Positions 39,874 through 50,309 of a stretch of 64,000 bases of DNA are shown here, one piece after another. Origin of the DNA: Zopfochytrium polystomum (lineage: Eukaryota > Chytridiomycota > Chytridiomycetes > Chytridiales > Chytridiaceae); assembly GCA_025765615.1 (NCBI GenBank), contig JAIVFJ010000129.1:124001-188000 (forward strand). The letters are read 5' to 3'. The notes under the pieces were generated by a model, which saw only the letters and a program-made list of their open reading frames with translations, searched no databases and was not told the DNA's origin. Within the stretch, counting starts at the first letter, position 1. Each line of letters opens with the position of its first letter. The position numbers were made by a program, and so were the translations under genes.

Positions 39874-40977
39874 TTACCGCGGTTCATTCCCCAAGAGTGC
39901 CTCCACGGAAAATGGGTGACTAGGACGAGCCGCAGGTTTCTCGACACTTGCCCTTCCTCCGACCCCCAGGTTTCCCTCGGCCCCACCTCCCCCACGCACC
40001 CCATCGTGTCCCGCCGCCCCCGCCGCCCACGCGAGCCCCCACGCCGGCCCACCACCACCGCCAAACACCGACACCGCCGTCCAGCTTCCCGCGACCCGCC
40101 TCCTCCGCGGCACGTACGGTACGGGCGGCAGGGGCAGGCCGCGCTGAATCAGGTGCTTGCAGACCGTGCACAGATCCTTCCGCCTGCGATGCGCGCAGAT
40201 CGACCCACCGCCCTCGCCGAGGTCGAAGCAGGACAGGCACTGCGCGCGACGCTTGCCGTGCGGGCATTTTGGGGTCGGTTTTCGAGGGTGTGTCGCGGCG
40301 ACGGCGGTGGATGGGGCGGTTGGTGGGGTCGGTGTGATGGGACGGCGTGGTGAGCGACGGCCGGTGCGGGGTGGGTAGGTTGCAGAGTCGGTTGGTGAGG
40401 TCGCTGGTGGGTCTGCTTGGTCGGTGCCTGTGAGGGATGGTGATGTTGGAGTCGAGATGGAGTTGCGAGAGGAGGAGGCCGCGGCGGGCGAATCCTGTCC
40501 GCTTGGATGGCATAGTCCGGGTATCGGCGGATGGGGCGACTTCGAGTGATATTCGTCGATTGGAGAAATGGAGAGGCACTGTTGTGTCAGGGCGACCGAC
40601 GAGAAGGGGGGAGAGACAACAGCAGTCTGGTAAGGTGCCGCGAAGCGCTGTGTGGCTGGATCGTGCACTCTTGGACTCTCTACGGGTACTGGGAGTGCGT
40701 TCCGCCCGTTGGAGCCGGTGTGAAACTCATCGCGACTGAAGAAGTGGTGGTTGCGGATGCAACGATCGTCATGATGGTAACTAGGACCGTCTTGCGGCGA
40801 GGGCGATAGTAGGAAGCTGATGGCGGCAGGGGCGTTCTGGCTTTGGGTTTGGCAACAGTGACGAGGGGCTTCTTCTCGCCGGGCATCATGGGGATTCATC
40901 GTTCCGATCCCCGCCCCTCGAGACGGGACCCACGATGCGTCTCCGGTGGTAAGCTGGTGCAGCGGACGAGGGTACAT
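39874..40977 (-). CDS. DCE-family dual-CHCC/eh1-like protein (subfamily IV, copy 3)
   Basis: A 367-residue frame; a Met at the GTMNPHDARREE segment (also seen in the relic at 35170-35670) may be the real start. The zinc module is at about residue 238 (CPHGKRRAQCLSC, FDLGEGGGSI, CAHRRRKDLCTVC). A KHLIQRGLPLPPVPYVPRRR block then replaces the EYVRRGFEP block of its neighbours. The C-terminus is RPSHPFSVEALLGNEPR, eh1-like and nearly terminal, with no SPTP tail. Confidence 0.82.
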   Translation of the reverse strand: MYPRPLHQLTTGDASWVPSRGAGIGTMNPHDARREEAPRHCCQTQSQNAPAAISFLLSPSPQDGPSYHHDDRCIRNHHFFSRDEFHTGSNGRNALPVPVESPRVHDPATQRFAAPYQTAVVSPPFSSVALTQQCLSISPIDEYHSKSPHPPIPGLCHPSGQDSPAAASSSRNSISTPTSPSLTGTDQADPPATSPTDSATYPPRTGRRSPRRPITPTPPTAPSTAVAATHPRKPTPKCPHGKRRAQCLSCFDLGEGGGSICAHRRRKDLCTVCKHLIQRGLPLPPVPYVPRRRRVAGSWTAVSVFGGGGGPAWGLAWAAGAAGHDGVRGGGGAEGNLGVGGRASVEKPAARPSHPFSVEALLGNEPR

Positions 40978-41115
40978 GGGCGGTGTGCGTGGCCAGAGGA
41001 TTGTGAATGGTCTGAGGGATTGAGTGGGAAGAGGGAAGTCTTAAGTGCTCGCACTTGGAATCCGAACATGTGGCTCGTTCCCCTCCATGACTTTTTTCTC
41101 GGCAGCGTGTCAGCT

Positions 41116-41118
<3 letters not shown>

Positions 41119-41183
<65 letters not shown>
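41119..41183. repeat. GT dinucleotide microsatellite (about 32 units)
   Basis: Uninterrupted GT repeats in the 5' flank of the DCE gene at 39874-40977. Confidence 0.98.
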
Positions 41184-41184
<1 letters not shown>

Positions 41185-41439
41185 TCCGCTGCTGTGGGCG
41201 ATTCGGATATTCGGTTTGCCCGATTTGGACGAGCGACACGAGGCTGAGCTTGCAGAATTCCTTTTGAGCGGGTTTCCCCAAAGGTTTCCGTTTTGGGCGG
41301 TCTCGCAAAAATTAATGTTCGCTCGAGTTCCGAAGTGGCGCGGCCGACACTGGCAAGTGCAGCGTGTCTCCCTGTCGGAACCGACTGCGGGGGAAAACCT
41401 TTCAAAAACTCCGTGAGGATGTTTCCGTCGATCGTCATC

Positions 41440-41960
41440 GTAACAGAGGCCGAATCGAGAAAATTGCCGTCGCAAAAGATAAGGAAAGCACTTTCCGGAC
41501 TGCGCCTTCGTGTTTCCTCTATGAGAATTCAAAGCCATTCCCTGTGCGTTCCCTCTTTAGCAAAACACTTCCTTGCTCCGGGTTCACTGGTAATTGGTAA
41601 CGCTTCACAGCTCTTCGCCTTCAAAGCGTACTCAGCCATCCCTTGAAGGAACCAATCACGGAAGCGCTTCCACCAACAACGTGCGTATGCAGATCGTAAT
41701 AGACGACAGTTATGGAAGTGCGGTACGTCAGTGCGAGGGTTGTCGTCGCACGCAACAAAATTGCCGTCGAGACGAAAGGGAAGCAATTTCCGGTCTGCAT
41801 CTTTCTGTCTCCCTTTTGAACAGTTTGAGCCTTCGCTCTCTGCTTTCCTTCTTTTGCGAATCGTTGGGTTCAGTGCGCAAATGTTACCACTTCGCAGTTC
41901 ACCTTCCAAGCGGACTCAGCCATCCCAATCACCGCTTCCACCAAAAGCGACTGCCCACGC
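41440..41960. repeat. tandemly duplicated 3' end of a decayed DCE copy
   Basis: Segment about 41450-41690 resembles about 41745-41960: AAAATTGCCGTCG, TTTCCGGWCTGC, CAAATGTTACCACTTCGCAG-like and GCGGACTCAGCCATCCC-like blocks recur in order. Each copy ends in minus-strand TGGTGGAAGCG, an eroded version of the TTCTCGGTGGAAGCG-type codons of the eh1-like motif. The unit is about 290 bases. Confidence 0.55.
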
Positions 41961-42570
41961 GCCGACTTGCCGCACTTACCTCCACGCTCCAAACTAACCC
42001 CGACCACGGTCTACCCAAAACCCCCAAGGCCGCACAACCTCGCCGCCTACCGACCTCTGCACCATCATCTCTCTCATCTCCACCGTAGCGACCGGCCGGT
42101 ACCGCCGTCGTCTTTTCCTCGTCCGCATCCCCGGCACCGGCTGCGGCTGCTGCCCGTTGCGGATGTATTCCTCGCAGTAACGCAAGGTCTTTGCGCCGCC
42201 GGTGGGCGAAGATAGAACCGCCGCCCTGGCCCAGGTCGAAGCAGGACAGGCATTGAGAGCGGTGATTTCCGTGCGGCATTGGGAGTTGGCTTGCGGGGTT
42301 GAGGGGTAGCGAGCTTTGGCGGACTGGAAAGATATGGGTTTTTTCAAAATCGGAATGAGTGAAAATGGTTATTGATGGGGGTCATTTTGATCGACTGAGG
42401 GCAGATCCGCACGGTGCGCTGCGTGGGGAGCCACTGATTTCGAGAATGCTGCAGAATGCTGATGATTGAGTGGAAACAGTTAGTGTGGTGCAATTCAGCA
42501 GAGGTTGTCGAATGCTTTGGGGACGGTGCACCGTTGTTGGCGCAGTACCCGCAACCGTTCGGGTTCACGA
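41961..42570 (-). pseudogene. decayed DCE-family copy (subfamily IV)
   Basis: A module-like stretch is recognisable as CRTEITALNACPAS in one frame and MPHGNHRSQCLSCFDLGQGG with SIFAHRRRKDLA in another. The first Cys, the fifth (GSIF for GSIC) and the last Cys pair are lost or shifted. The downstream CEEYIRNGQQPQPVPGMR block marks it as subfamily IV. The upstream coding region is broken. A TATAAA-like word on the minus strand at about 42636 may be its old promoter. Confidence 0.75.
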
Positions 42571-42906
42571 ACTGGGGCTAATAAGTTGCGTGGATCGATG
42601 AATGCTGGGGTTCGGGCTGTAAGCCTCAGCACGGTTTATAAGGCTTTGGCGCTGTGATTGAAAGTGGAAGTTTGCGGTCTTGTTGTGTGTTTCAGAGTGT
42701 TGGGCATGTTTTTTTTGCGTGTGTGTTTCTCGTGTTTTCTTTGTATTATGCGTTGCCCCATCCAATATATTTGTCCTTTTTTTCAAATCACGACGCCCCA
42801 TTGAGTTGAGTCAACCCAATCATTCACCAGTGTCGCGGCGAGTGAACCACGATGTTCGCCCAGGCGCCGCCGGAACTCTCTGGATTCCTCACCCGCACCA
42901 CCGCGT

Positions 42907-43737
42907 TCACACGGTCCCAGAAGACGCTAGACTGTCCGCGTGCGCCCGCCGCCTCGTATCCCGCATCCCCGGCACCCGTGGCCGCTCCAATCCGCGCCGG
43001 ACGTACTCCTTGCACCACGAGCACAGGTCCTTGCGGCGACGGTGCGCGCAGATCGATCCGCCGCCCTGACCGAGGTCGAAGCAGGAGAGGCACTGCGTGC
43101 GGCGCTTGCCGTGCGGGCATTTTGGGGTCGGTTTGCTTGCGGGTGGGGTTGGCGGGGGCGGCGGCAGGGGTGAGTGTGGCAGAAAATGATATGGGGCGGA
43201 TGGGTACGAGGCGGAGTGCACGGTGAAGAGGCCTGCGCTGGAACTACTGTGATAGTGGCTGCTTGTGATTGGATGGTGTGGTGGATGCTGCTGGCCGTGA
43301 GGGTCGTGGGTATATTGATAACCGGTGGCGCTGCAAATCGCCGATGAGGAGCATGGGATGAGCACCAGCTGAAACCGCTGCTCAGCATCGCAGGTTGGGC
43401 AAGACCTGAGCTGGGCGTCGTTAGTTGCTTGCTGTTGTGGAGTCGGTTGTGGAAATGAAGATGGGGGCGATGGATAGTAGTTGGAGAAGTTTGGAGTGTA
43501 GTGGATGGGTGGAATCGGGTGTTGCTGCTCCCCTGCGTATTCTGCGGGCGAGTAGGCGGAGATCTGGGACTGTTGACGGTGCAGCACCGAGCTGCAATAG
43601 TTGCAGTCGCAGCTGCTTCTGACAGCTGAAGATGAGTAGATTCCGTGGTACGAGTGCATTGGAGCTTGCGTAGTGGCAGCACTTCCTCGACTTGGCACGG
43701 ATGACGGTTGGTGGATGGTGAGGCAGAGAAGTGTCAA
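42907..43737 (-). CDS. DCE-family dual-CHCC protein lacking the eh1-like motif (subfamily IV, copy 4)
   Basis: A 276-residue frame (possible later start MHSYHGIYSS at 43659). The N-terminus is Ser/His/Gln/Pro-rich with extra cysteines (DCNYC). The zinc module at about residue 205 (CPHGKRRTQCLSC, FDLGQGGGSI, CAHRRRKDLCSWC) is intact and followed by KEYVRRGLERPRVPGMR. The protein stops 20 residues later (RRRAHADSLASSGTV) with no FSxEALL motif or acidic tail. None is evident in the three frames downstream. It is the last minus-strand DCE gene. Confidence 0.8.
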   Translation of the reverse strand: MTLLCLTIHQPSSVPSRGSAATTQAPMHSYHGIYSSSAVRSSCDCNYCSSVLHRQQSQISAYSPAEYAGEQQHPIPPIHYTPNFSNYYPSPPSSFPQPTPQQQATNDAQLRSCPTCDAEQRFQLVLIPCSSSAICSATGYQYTHDPHGQQHPPHHPITSSHYHSSSSAGLFTVHSASYPSAPYHFLPHSPLPPPPPTPPASKPTPKCPHGKRRTQCLSCFDLGQGGGSICAHRRRKDLCSWCKEYVRRGLERPRVPGMRDTRRRAHADSLASSGTV

Positions 43738-44336
43738 TCATTTATACGCATTACAGAGTTGCGTGCGTGGAAGGCAACAGGTTCCGCCCGACACCGGCTC
43801 TTGTCGGTTGTTTGTCTTTGCTTGAATTTTCAATGTCTGCCCGTTATATCTTCTTTTTTTTTATTTATTTTTTTTGGCTTTGACGTGCTTCTTCCGACAC
43901 TGGGAAAAAAAATCGCTCTTGGGATCCGACAGGCACGGCGGAAGTGCATCTCAGGGCGGAAGCGAAGACTCTACTGGTTGGCGCAGCCGTCTTCGAAACG
44001 CAACCCTTTGCCAAACAATCGATCAAACCCTCACCACCCACGCGTAACCTTCTGCCAAATATTCGTCCAGTTCCCTTGGACAACAACCGCCATTCAGATT
44101 GGCGCAGTGCGGGGCCGCCTTTGGAGAACAATATTCCTTGTCTTTGCGGGGCGTGGATAAGAGGAAACGGTTGGCTCGCTTCCTTCCTATTCGTCTCATT
44201 TATCGCAAGTGCAATCAATATTATGAGCAACATTTGAATTTCGTGCAAACGGTACAGTCGAATGTCCGTGGTTATCGTCGACCCGGAGTTCACCTTGAGA
44301 CCTGCGACATGCGGCCCTGCTCTTTGGACTGAGTGA
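43738..44336. promoter_or_regulatory. divergent intergenic region
   Basis: About 600 bases between the minus-strand DCE gene ending its 5' side at 43737 and the plus-strand aminopeptidase starting at 44337. It should carry both promoters. No specific element was identified apart from a TTTATAC word at about 43740. Confidence 0.5.
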
Positions 44337-47013
44337 TTGACAAGTCCACTTATGTCTTGGCTCGTGTGGCGCCACCGCCGCCTTTTCACGCTTCTCCTTC
44401 GCAACCGCCCGGCAAACGTCGGTCTGCCTTTCTGCAACGCATATCGCCAGCTATCCACCCGATCGGCCCTTGCGGCATGCAGATCGCCGCCGTCAGCCCA
44501 CTGCCTGGCCATATCTGCCACCGGATCTGCCCCTTTTGCACGATCGCTCGCCACCGCAGCCCACCACCCCTCGTCATTGATCGGCCAGCCGACGCCCATG
44601 TCGCATCCCGACCTGCTCAAGGAGGGCGAGAGTAAGCGCGCGTTGAACTTTTGGATAGGAGCTTTTCCTGGGGTGGGGCGGCCCTCGCTGAAGTATTTCC
44701 TTTTTTTCGTATGTATCGCGCGCTGCAGTCACTCCAGGAATTACTCGTCTCGAGTATGAGCAGCGACGGGTGAACCTCGTGCAAGCCATGGTCGAAGGGT
44801 CCGTGGCTGTCGTTGCGGGGTTCAGCTTGCGATACGCTACGAGCGGCATCTTGTTAGTGAGCTATTTTTGCTTTGTGTTTTCTTGGTGCAGCTGTGAAAG
44901 AGACTCATCATTGCCACTTCCCCGACAACTCACCCTTCACAGTCACCCGTTTCACCAAAACACGGATCTGTTTTACCTCACAGGCTTCAACGAGCCAGAC
45001 GCCGCGCTTGTGATTGAAAAGAATGCAAAGCACAAGAACGGCTTCCACTCAATCTTGTTTGTCAGGCCCAAGGACCCGCGCAACGAGGTTTGGGACGGTC
45101 CACGGTGCGGCCTCGACGCAGCAATTTCATTTTTTGGCGCCGACGAGGTTAGTAGTGTTCTGGACTTCTAATCCGTGACCATGTAATATATGGAAGTGCT
45201 CACAAGTACCAACCATCACAACCCCTCCCACAGGCGCAGCCCATCACGACCCTCCCTGCCTACCTCGCCTCGCTCCTCTCAGGCGCTCGCCCCGCCACCG
45301 AAGTCTACACCGACGTTCCCCTCACAAGCAACCCCAACAACCCCACCTTCTCCTCATCCCCAACCGGCGCGACCGCTCAACAGCTCCAGCACGCCGCGTC
45401 ACCCCCCGCCCAGCCCTCCTGGACCCCCTTCGCCTCCCCACCCCCACAACCCTCAACCTCCACCCTCTCCCTCTCCAAGCTCCTCTCCAAATCCGCACCC
45501 CCACCGCGTGCCTTACATCCCCTCATCGCCGGTCTCCGCGCGGTCAAATCGGACGCCGAGATCGCGGTGATGCGCGACGCGGGTCGGATCACGGGCCGCG
45601 CGTTCGTCGAGGCGATGCAGGCGTCGCGGCCGGGGGTCGCCGAGTACGAACTGTACGCGGCGGTCGAGTACGGCGTGCGACGGCGCGGGGCGGACGGGCT
45701 CGCGTACGTGCCGGTCGTGGCGGCGGGGGAGAATGCGTTGACCTTGCATTATGTGATGAATAAGATGCGGGCGAGGTGAGTGTAGCGATGGGTGTATGTG
45801 GGTGTGTGTGTGAGTGTTTTCTGTTCACGAAATATTGTTCGATTTAACGTTCTTCGTTGGACTCCATATTTTAATCCTGGCTGCAGAGACGGTGATCTTG
45901 TTCTCGTGGACGCTGGAGGGGTAAACGAATATTTGTCGGATACATCAACCTCGAAATTCGGTCTAAATCCGAAATCTGTTTTGGCAGGAGTATGGCGGTT
46001 ACGCTTCTGACGTGACTCGGACGTGGCCCGTTTCTGGCAAGTTCGCAAAGCCGCAACGTGAACTGTACGAAGCGGTCCTCCGGATACAAAAGGAGTGCAT
46101 CAAGGTATCGCAGCCATTTCGTCGAACGCTTCTCATTTTCTTCGCACTCTTTCTCTCCCTTCACTCTCTCTTCTGCTTCAAAGCGCTGCACCGAGTCCGC
46201 CAACGTCTCGCTCGAGGACCTGCAGCGGCTGACGGTGGAGCTCGCGCGCAGCGAGTGCCAGCGGCTGTTTTCGCGGCGCGTCACGGGTGGAGAGCTGAAC
46301 GTGCTCTACCCGCACCACGTCGGCCACTGGCTGGGCCTCGACGTGCACGACACGCCGTCGGTGTCGCGGCAGACGAAGCTAAGGAGAGGACACGTGGTCA
46401 CGATCGGTGAGTGGGGGAAGTTGGAGTGAGGAGTGGGAGAGCGACAGGCGGGGCTGGTGACCCGCTTCTGTTCGACTTGCCCCCTGTTTGTCTCTCCCTC
46501 TCTCTCTCGCTCTTTCCTTCTTCCCTTGGGTCGAAGCGGAACCAGCCGTTCTTTCCAGGGTTGTTTTTGTTTTTTTTTTTTTTCGTTTTCGTTTTTTTTT
46601 CTTTTGTTGGTGTGTCTGTGGCTGCCCCATTTCTCCCTCAGTTCGCCGTTTTGTCTTCTCCTTTCTTCCGCCCAGGTGGTGCTCAGCCCAACTTCAATGC
46701 GGCGCGGCGACGGCCAAAGTGTGCTCAGCCCGCGGTCCCATTTTGCGCGACACACATCCGACCCGCGTCAAACCCGAACTTACTGATCAGTTCTTTCTTT
46801 CCCCTTCCCTTCCCCCTCCCACACACAGAGCCAGGCCTGTACATCCCCAACACGCCCAACTACCCAGCAGAGTACCGTGGCCTCGGCATCCGCATCGAGG
46901 ACGACGTCGCGGTGGGCGGGACGGTGGCCACGGTGCTGTCGGTGGAGGCGCCAAAGGAGGTCGTGGACATTGAGGCGGCGTGCGAGGGGTGGGTGTCGCC
47001 GCCAAGAAACTGA
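44337..47013 (+). CDS. mitochondrial Xaa-Pro aminopeptidase (ICP55/XPNPEP3-like), eight exons
   Basis: M24 metallopeptidase of the ICP55 type, which trims an N-terminal residue from imported mitochondrial proteins after presequence cleavage. Exons fitted by phase: 44337-44631, 44729-44852, 44943-45147, 45234-45775, 45887-45920, 45988-46104, 46184-46406 and 46829-47013; donors are GTAAGC, GTTAGT, GTTAGT, GTGAGT, GTAAAC, GTATCG and GTGAGT. The first exon encodes an Arg/Ser-rich presequence followed by [33 protein letters not shown] is the N-terminal domain signature. Metal ligands appear in order: [13 protein letters not shown] (two Asp), the [13 protein letters not shown] block (His), TIEPGLYIP (Glu) and GIRIEDDV (Glu). 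The gene appears complete and is unrelated to the DCE array it splits. Confidence 0.92.
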
Positions 47014-47735
47014 GAGAAGGGTGACGGAGCGACACAAGGCCAAATTTTTGGTTTCGTCTTGATTGGGTTTCTTTAGCCCTTGCGGGGTGCGCGTGCTTTA
47101 CGTTTCATTCATGCTGCCACCTCTGATTCTTGTTTTATGGTTTTTGTTTGGGTCTTGTGTGTGTTTGGGGTCGACGGAAAAAAGGCTGAGCCAACAAAAC
47201 GACTTCGCTGGCGGCAAAATTGCTGTCAATGAAAGGATTGGATGGATGCTTTTGGACTGTGTCGCCAGCCGGGGCGATTGGTTCGATGTTTGTCGCAAGA
47301 ATTGAAATACGGCTTGCGGCTCTAAAAAACGTCTGTCTTCCGGTGGTTCAGCAATTGTTCAGTCTCTCCCTCGTTGGTTGATTGTCTGTCTGCGAGACTG
47401 TCTGTCTCCACCCTGTGCGGTTCTGCGCTGGCCCTGTCGGACGACCAGTGCACAGACACACGAGACGATTTCCCCTCTCTGGCTCAGCCCGCTTGTCTCC
47501 TGTCCAATCTGTCTTCTGCTCCACCGCCTGTCTGTCAGTCTGTCTTCGAAAGAAATCGAAAAGGAAAAAGAAAAAAAGAAACCAGTATAAATGCCGCCCA
47601 CCAGGAGCGAGTGAAACACAACAAAAAACAGAAAAAACGAGAGAAACCATATCAAAAAAGCGAGTGTCCTCAGCCCGCACAACACACTCGGCTGCTCGCC
47701 CACTGCCCTCCCCCTCCCCTCTCTTCCAACGAACG
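47014..47735. promoter_or_regulatory. 3' flank of the aminopeptidase and promoter region of the first plus-strand DCE gene
   Basis: CTGTCTGTC tracts at 47384-47408 and about 47528-47545 precede a TATA-like TATAAAT at 47586-47592, about 145 bases upstream of the ATG at 47736. No gene was recognised. Confidence 0.45.
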
Positions 47736-49507
47736 ATGCAGCACTTCGTAGTCGCTGCCCCCGCCGGCGCCTCGCTGGCCCACCACCACCAACACCAACA
47801 ACAACAGCAACAACACCACCTCCAACTCCAACAGCAAGCACACGCGCAAGCCCAAGCCCAAGCTCAAGCGCAACAACACGCCATGCATGCATTCCGCCCC
47901 TTCCACGCTCCACACCCGGGCTTCGTCCAATTCATCCCGCAAATGCAGATGCAAATGCCCATGCCCTTCCCCATGCACGCCGCCACCACCGGCTCACCCA
48001 CACCGACCTCCGCCTCTCCAGCTGGCGGCGCAACCCCCTACTTCATACCCGCATCCGCAGCAGCAGCCGGCTCGTTCGCGTTCCCGCAAGCCGTCGCGAC
48101 CACGGCCGGCGGCAACCTCGTCTACCTCGCGGCGCCGCAGCCCCGCCCTATCGCGATGGTGCAGGCCGGCCCTGGTGGAGCGTATTTTGCGGCGCCGTTT
48201 GGAATGCAGCATCCGGGTGCGGGTGCGGCGCCGGTTATGTTTGTAATGGGACAGGCGCCGCCCGCGGCGGTGGCGGCGCCGGTCGCGGCGCCGGCGGTGG
48301 TGGTGAAGATTGAGGAGAAGGACCCGGCGGAGACGACGACAAAGGCTGCACCATCGGCGCCGGTGAAGAAGCCGAGCAGCGGCACCGCGGCGGCTGGTAC
48401 GAAGCGGGCCGCGGCGCTTGAGGCTCCCGCTGCCGCCGCCCGCAGCAGCACCACCATCACCACCACCACCACCACTTCCACCACAACCACCACCACCGGC
48501 AAACGCGCAGCGCCCGCGACGGCGTCATCATCCGGTGGCCCGAAACCGAAACGCACGCGGGTGGCGCCGCCTCCGGCTGTGGTGGCGGCATCCGTGTCTG
48601 CGTCTTTGCCCACAACGACCACCGCCACTGGGGACAAGAACCTGACTCCACCCACGACGCCGATGGGTGCTCCACCCGCGAGTCCTAAAGCCACGCCGTC
48701 GCGCCGGGCCTCGGCTTCGACGTCGACTGCGACGGCTGCCAAAGACGCACCGGTGGCGGCGTCGGTGGCGGTGGCGCCACCTGTCTCGGTCGAAAAAGAT
48801 GTCTCGACCGTCGACGCACGGCCAGCCCAAAGAACGACCACCACACTCTCCCTTGCTCGCCGTTTCAAAACCCGAACCCACTCCCACTACCGCCACCGAA
48901 CCAACCACCACAACCGCCGCACCCGCACCACCACCCACCCCCTCGGACCCCACCATCACAGTCCCGCCACCAAAAAAGAAAAAAACGCGGCCCCCCCAAA
49001 TGCCCACACGGCCGCCGCCGCACCCAATGCATCTCCTGCTACGAGCTCGGTCACGGCGGCGGCTCCATCTGCGTGCACCGACGCAGGCGCGACGGGTGCC
49101 CGCACTGCCCCGAGGACGTCAAGAAGCTGGGTGTCGGACGGAAGCGGATCCGCGGGCCAAGGACGTACGTCGAGGCGCCGCCGCCGAAGCCGGCGGTGGC
49201 GCCGGTGAAGAGGAGGAGGCGGCGGACGGCGGAGGAGATGGAGATGGCGAGGAGGTTGAAGATGGCGGGGGCGGCACAGGGGGTTGGAGAGGGGGAGGGG
49301 GCAAACCCATTTTCGGTGGATACGTTGCTGGCAGCGGAAGCGGCGGCGAGGGGGGAGAGGGGGGTGACGGAGGGGACCGAGTGGACTGAGGCGACGGACG
49401 ACGAGGAGGAAGTGGAATTGGAGGAGGGTGAGATCGAGGAGGGCGAGATCGCGTACGAGGGGTCGCCGACGCCCGAGATTGGCCCGGCGTCTCCCGTGGC
49501 GGCGTGA
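47736..49507 (+). CDS. DCE-family dual-CHCC/eh1-like protein (subfamily V, copy 1; two frame breaks)
   Basis: Starts MQHFVVAAPAGASLAHHH with His/Gln/Ala-rich repeats (HHHQHQQQQQQHH, AQAQAQAQ). The N-terminal frame runs to about 48820. The Thr/Pro-rich stretch SKPEPTPTTATEPTTTT is in a second frame. After VPPPKKKK an A7 run at 48979-48985, one longer than needed, shifts to the third frame carrying the zinc module (CPHGRRRTQCISC, YELGHGGGSI, CVHRRRRDGCPHC, from 49001), IRGPRTYVEAPPPKPAVAPV, NPFSVDTLLAAE and the acidic YEGSPTPEIGPASPVAA end. The paralogue at 50310-52145 is colinear and unbroken. Two single-base errors or a recent pseudogene. Confidence 0.75.
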
Positions 49508-50309
49508 GTAATGCCGCAGGGTGTTGGGAGGGTCGTGTTGCATAATACCTTGGTGTGCCTGTAAAGTGCTGTTATTTCTTGGCTGGTCGTAATAGAACCT
49601 GTTTATTTTTGACCCACACCAACCAATCAAGTGGCTGCATGTCTGTGTGTTGTTGTTGTGTGTGGGAAGGTTTGACACGGTGACGTAGCAGGGGCGGCGC
49701 GAGACAAATCGCTTCGCTTGTGTGTGGTGTGGTCAGTCGTCGGCCGGCGTCCAAGCAGAGAAGAAGGAAGCGATTGAAAAAGACACGCTTATTCAATTCA
49801 GAAATTGCACGACAAATTGATCAAAACAGAAATTTTCGATAAACACAGTCCTTTGCTTGTTTCGTCTGTCTCCTGGGCCTGTCTTCACCTCCTGTGGCAA
49901 GTAGACAGTCTGTCGTGCGGTCTGGTGAGTTTTCAGCCACTCCCTCCCGTTCTGTCTTTGTGTCTGTCTTCCATCATTCTCAAACATGCCCAAACAAATT
50001 CTGAATTCGTTACTTGGAACACACCTTCTGACAGGAGGAAATCATAAGAGAAGGAGACAGACAGACCGTCGGTGGGCCTTGTGTGTGTGTGTGTTAGGGA
50101 TTGGACGAAGAAGGACGAGAGAGAGAGAGATGCACAAGGTGGCAGAAGTCAAACCCGACAGAGGCAGAGACAGAGCAGCAGCTTCTCTTCCCCTCCCCTC
50201 CTCCGCCTCACTGTTACAATTGTTTTTAAGTCCTTTTGAACCCCAACTCTCCTTGCCTTCAGGTCAGGACCTCCTTCTACGCTCCAAGACGAAGAAGAAG
50301 ACGAGGAGC
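49508..50309. promoter_or_regulatory. spacer and 5' flank of subfamily V copy 2
   Basis: About 800 bases with CTGTCT words at about 49865 and 49955-49970 and GA/GT short repeats. The open frame of the next gene runs in from 49986 but lacks conserved coding character before 50310. Confidence 0.45.
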
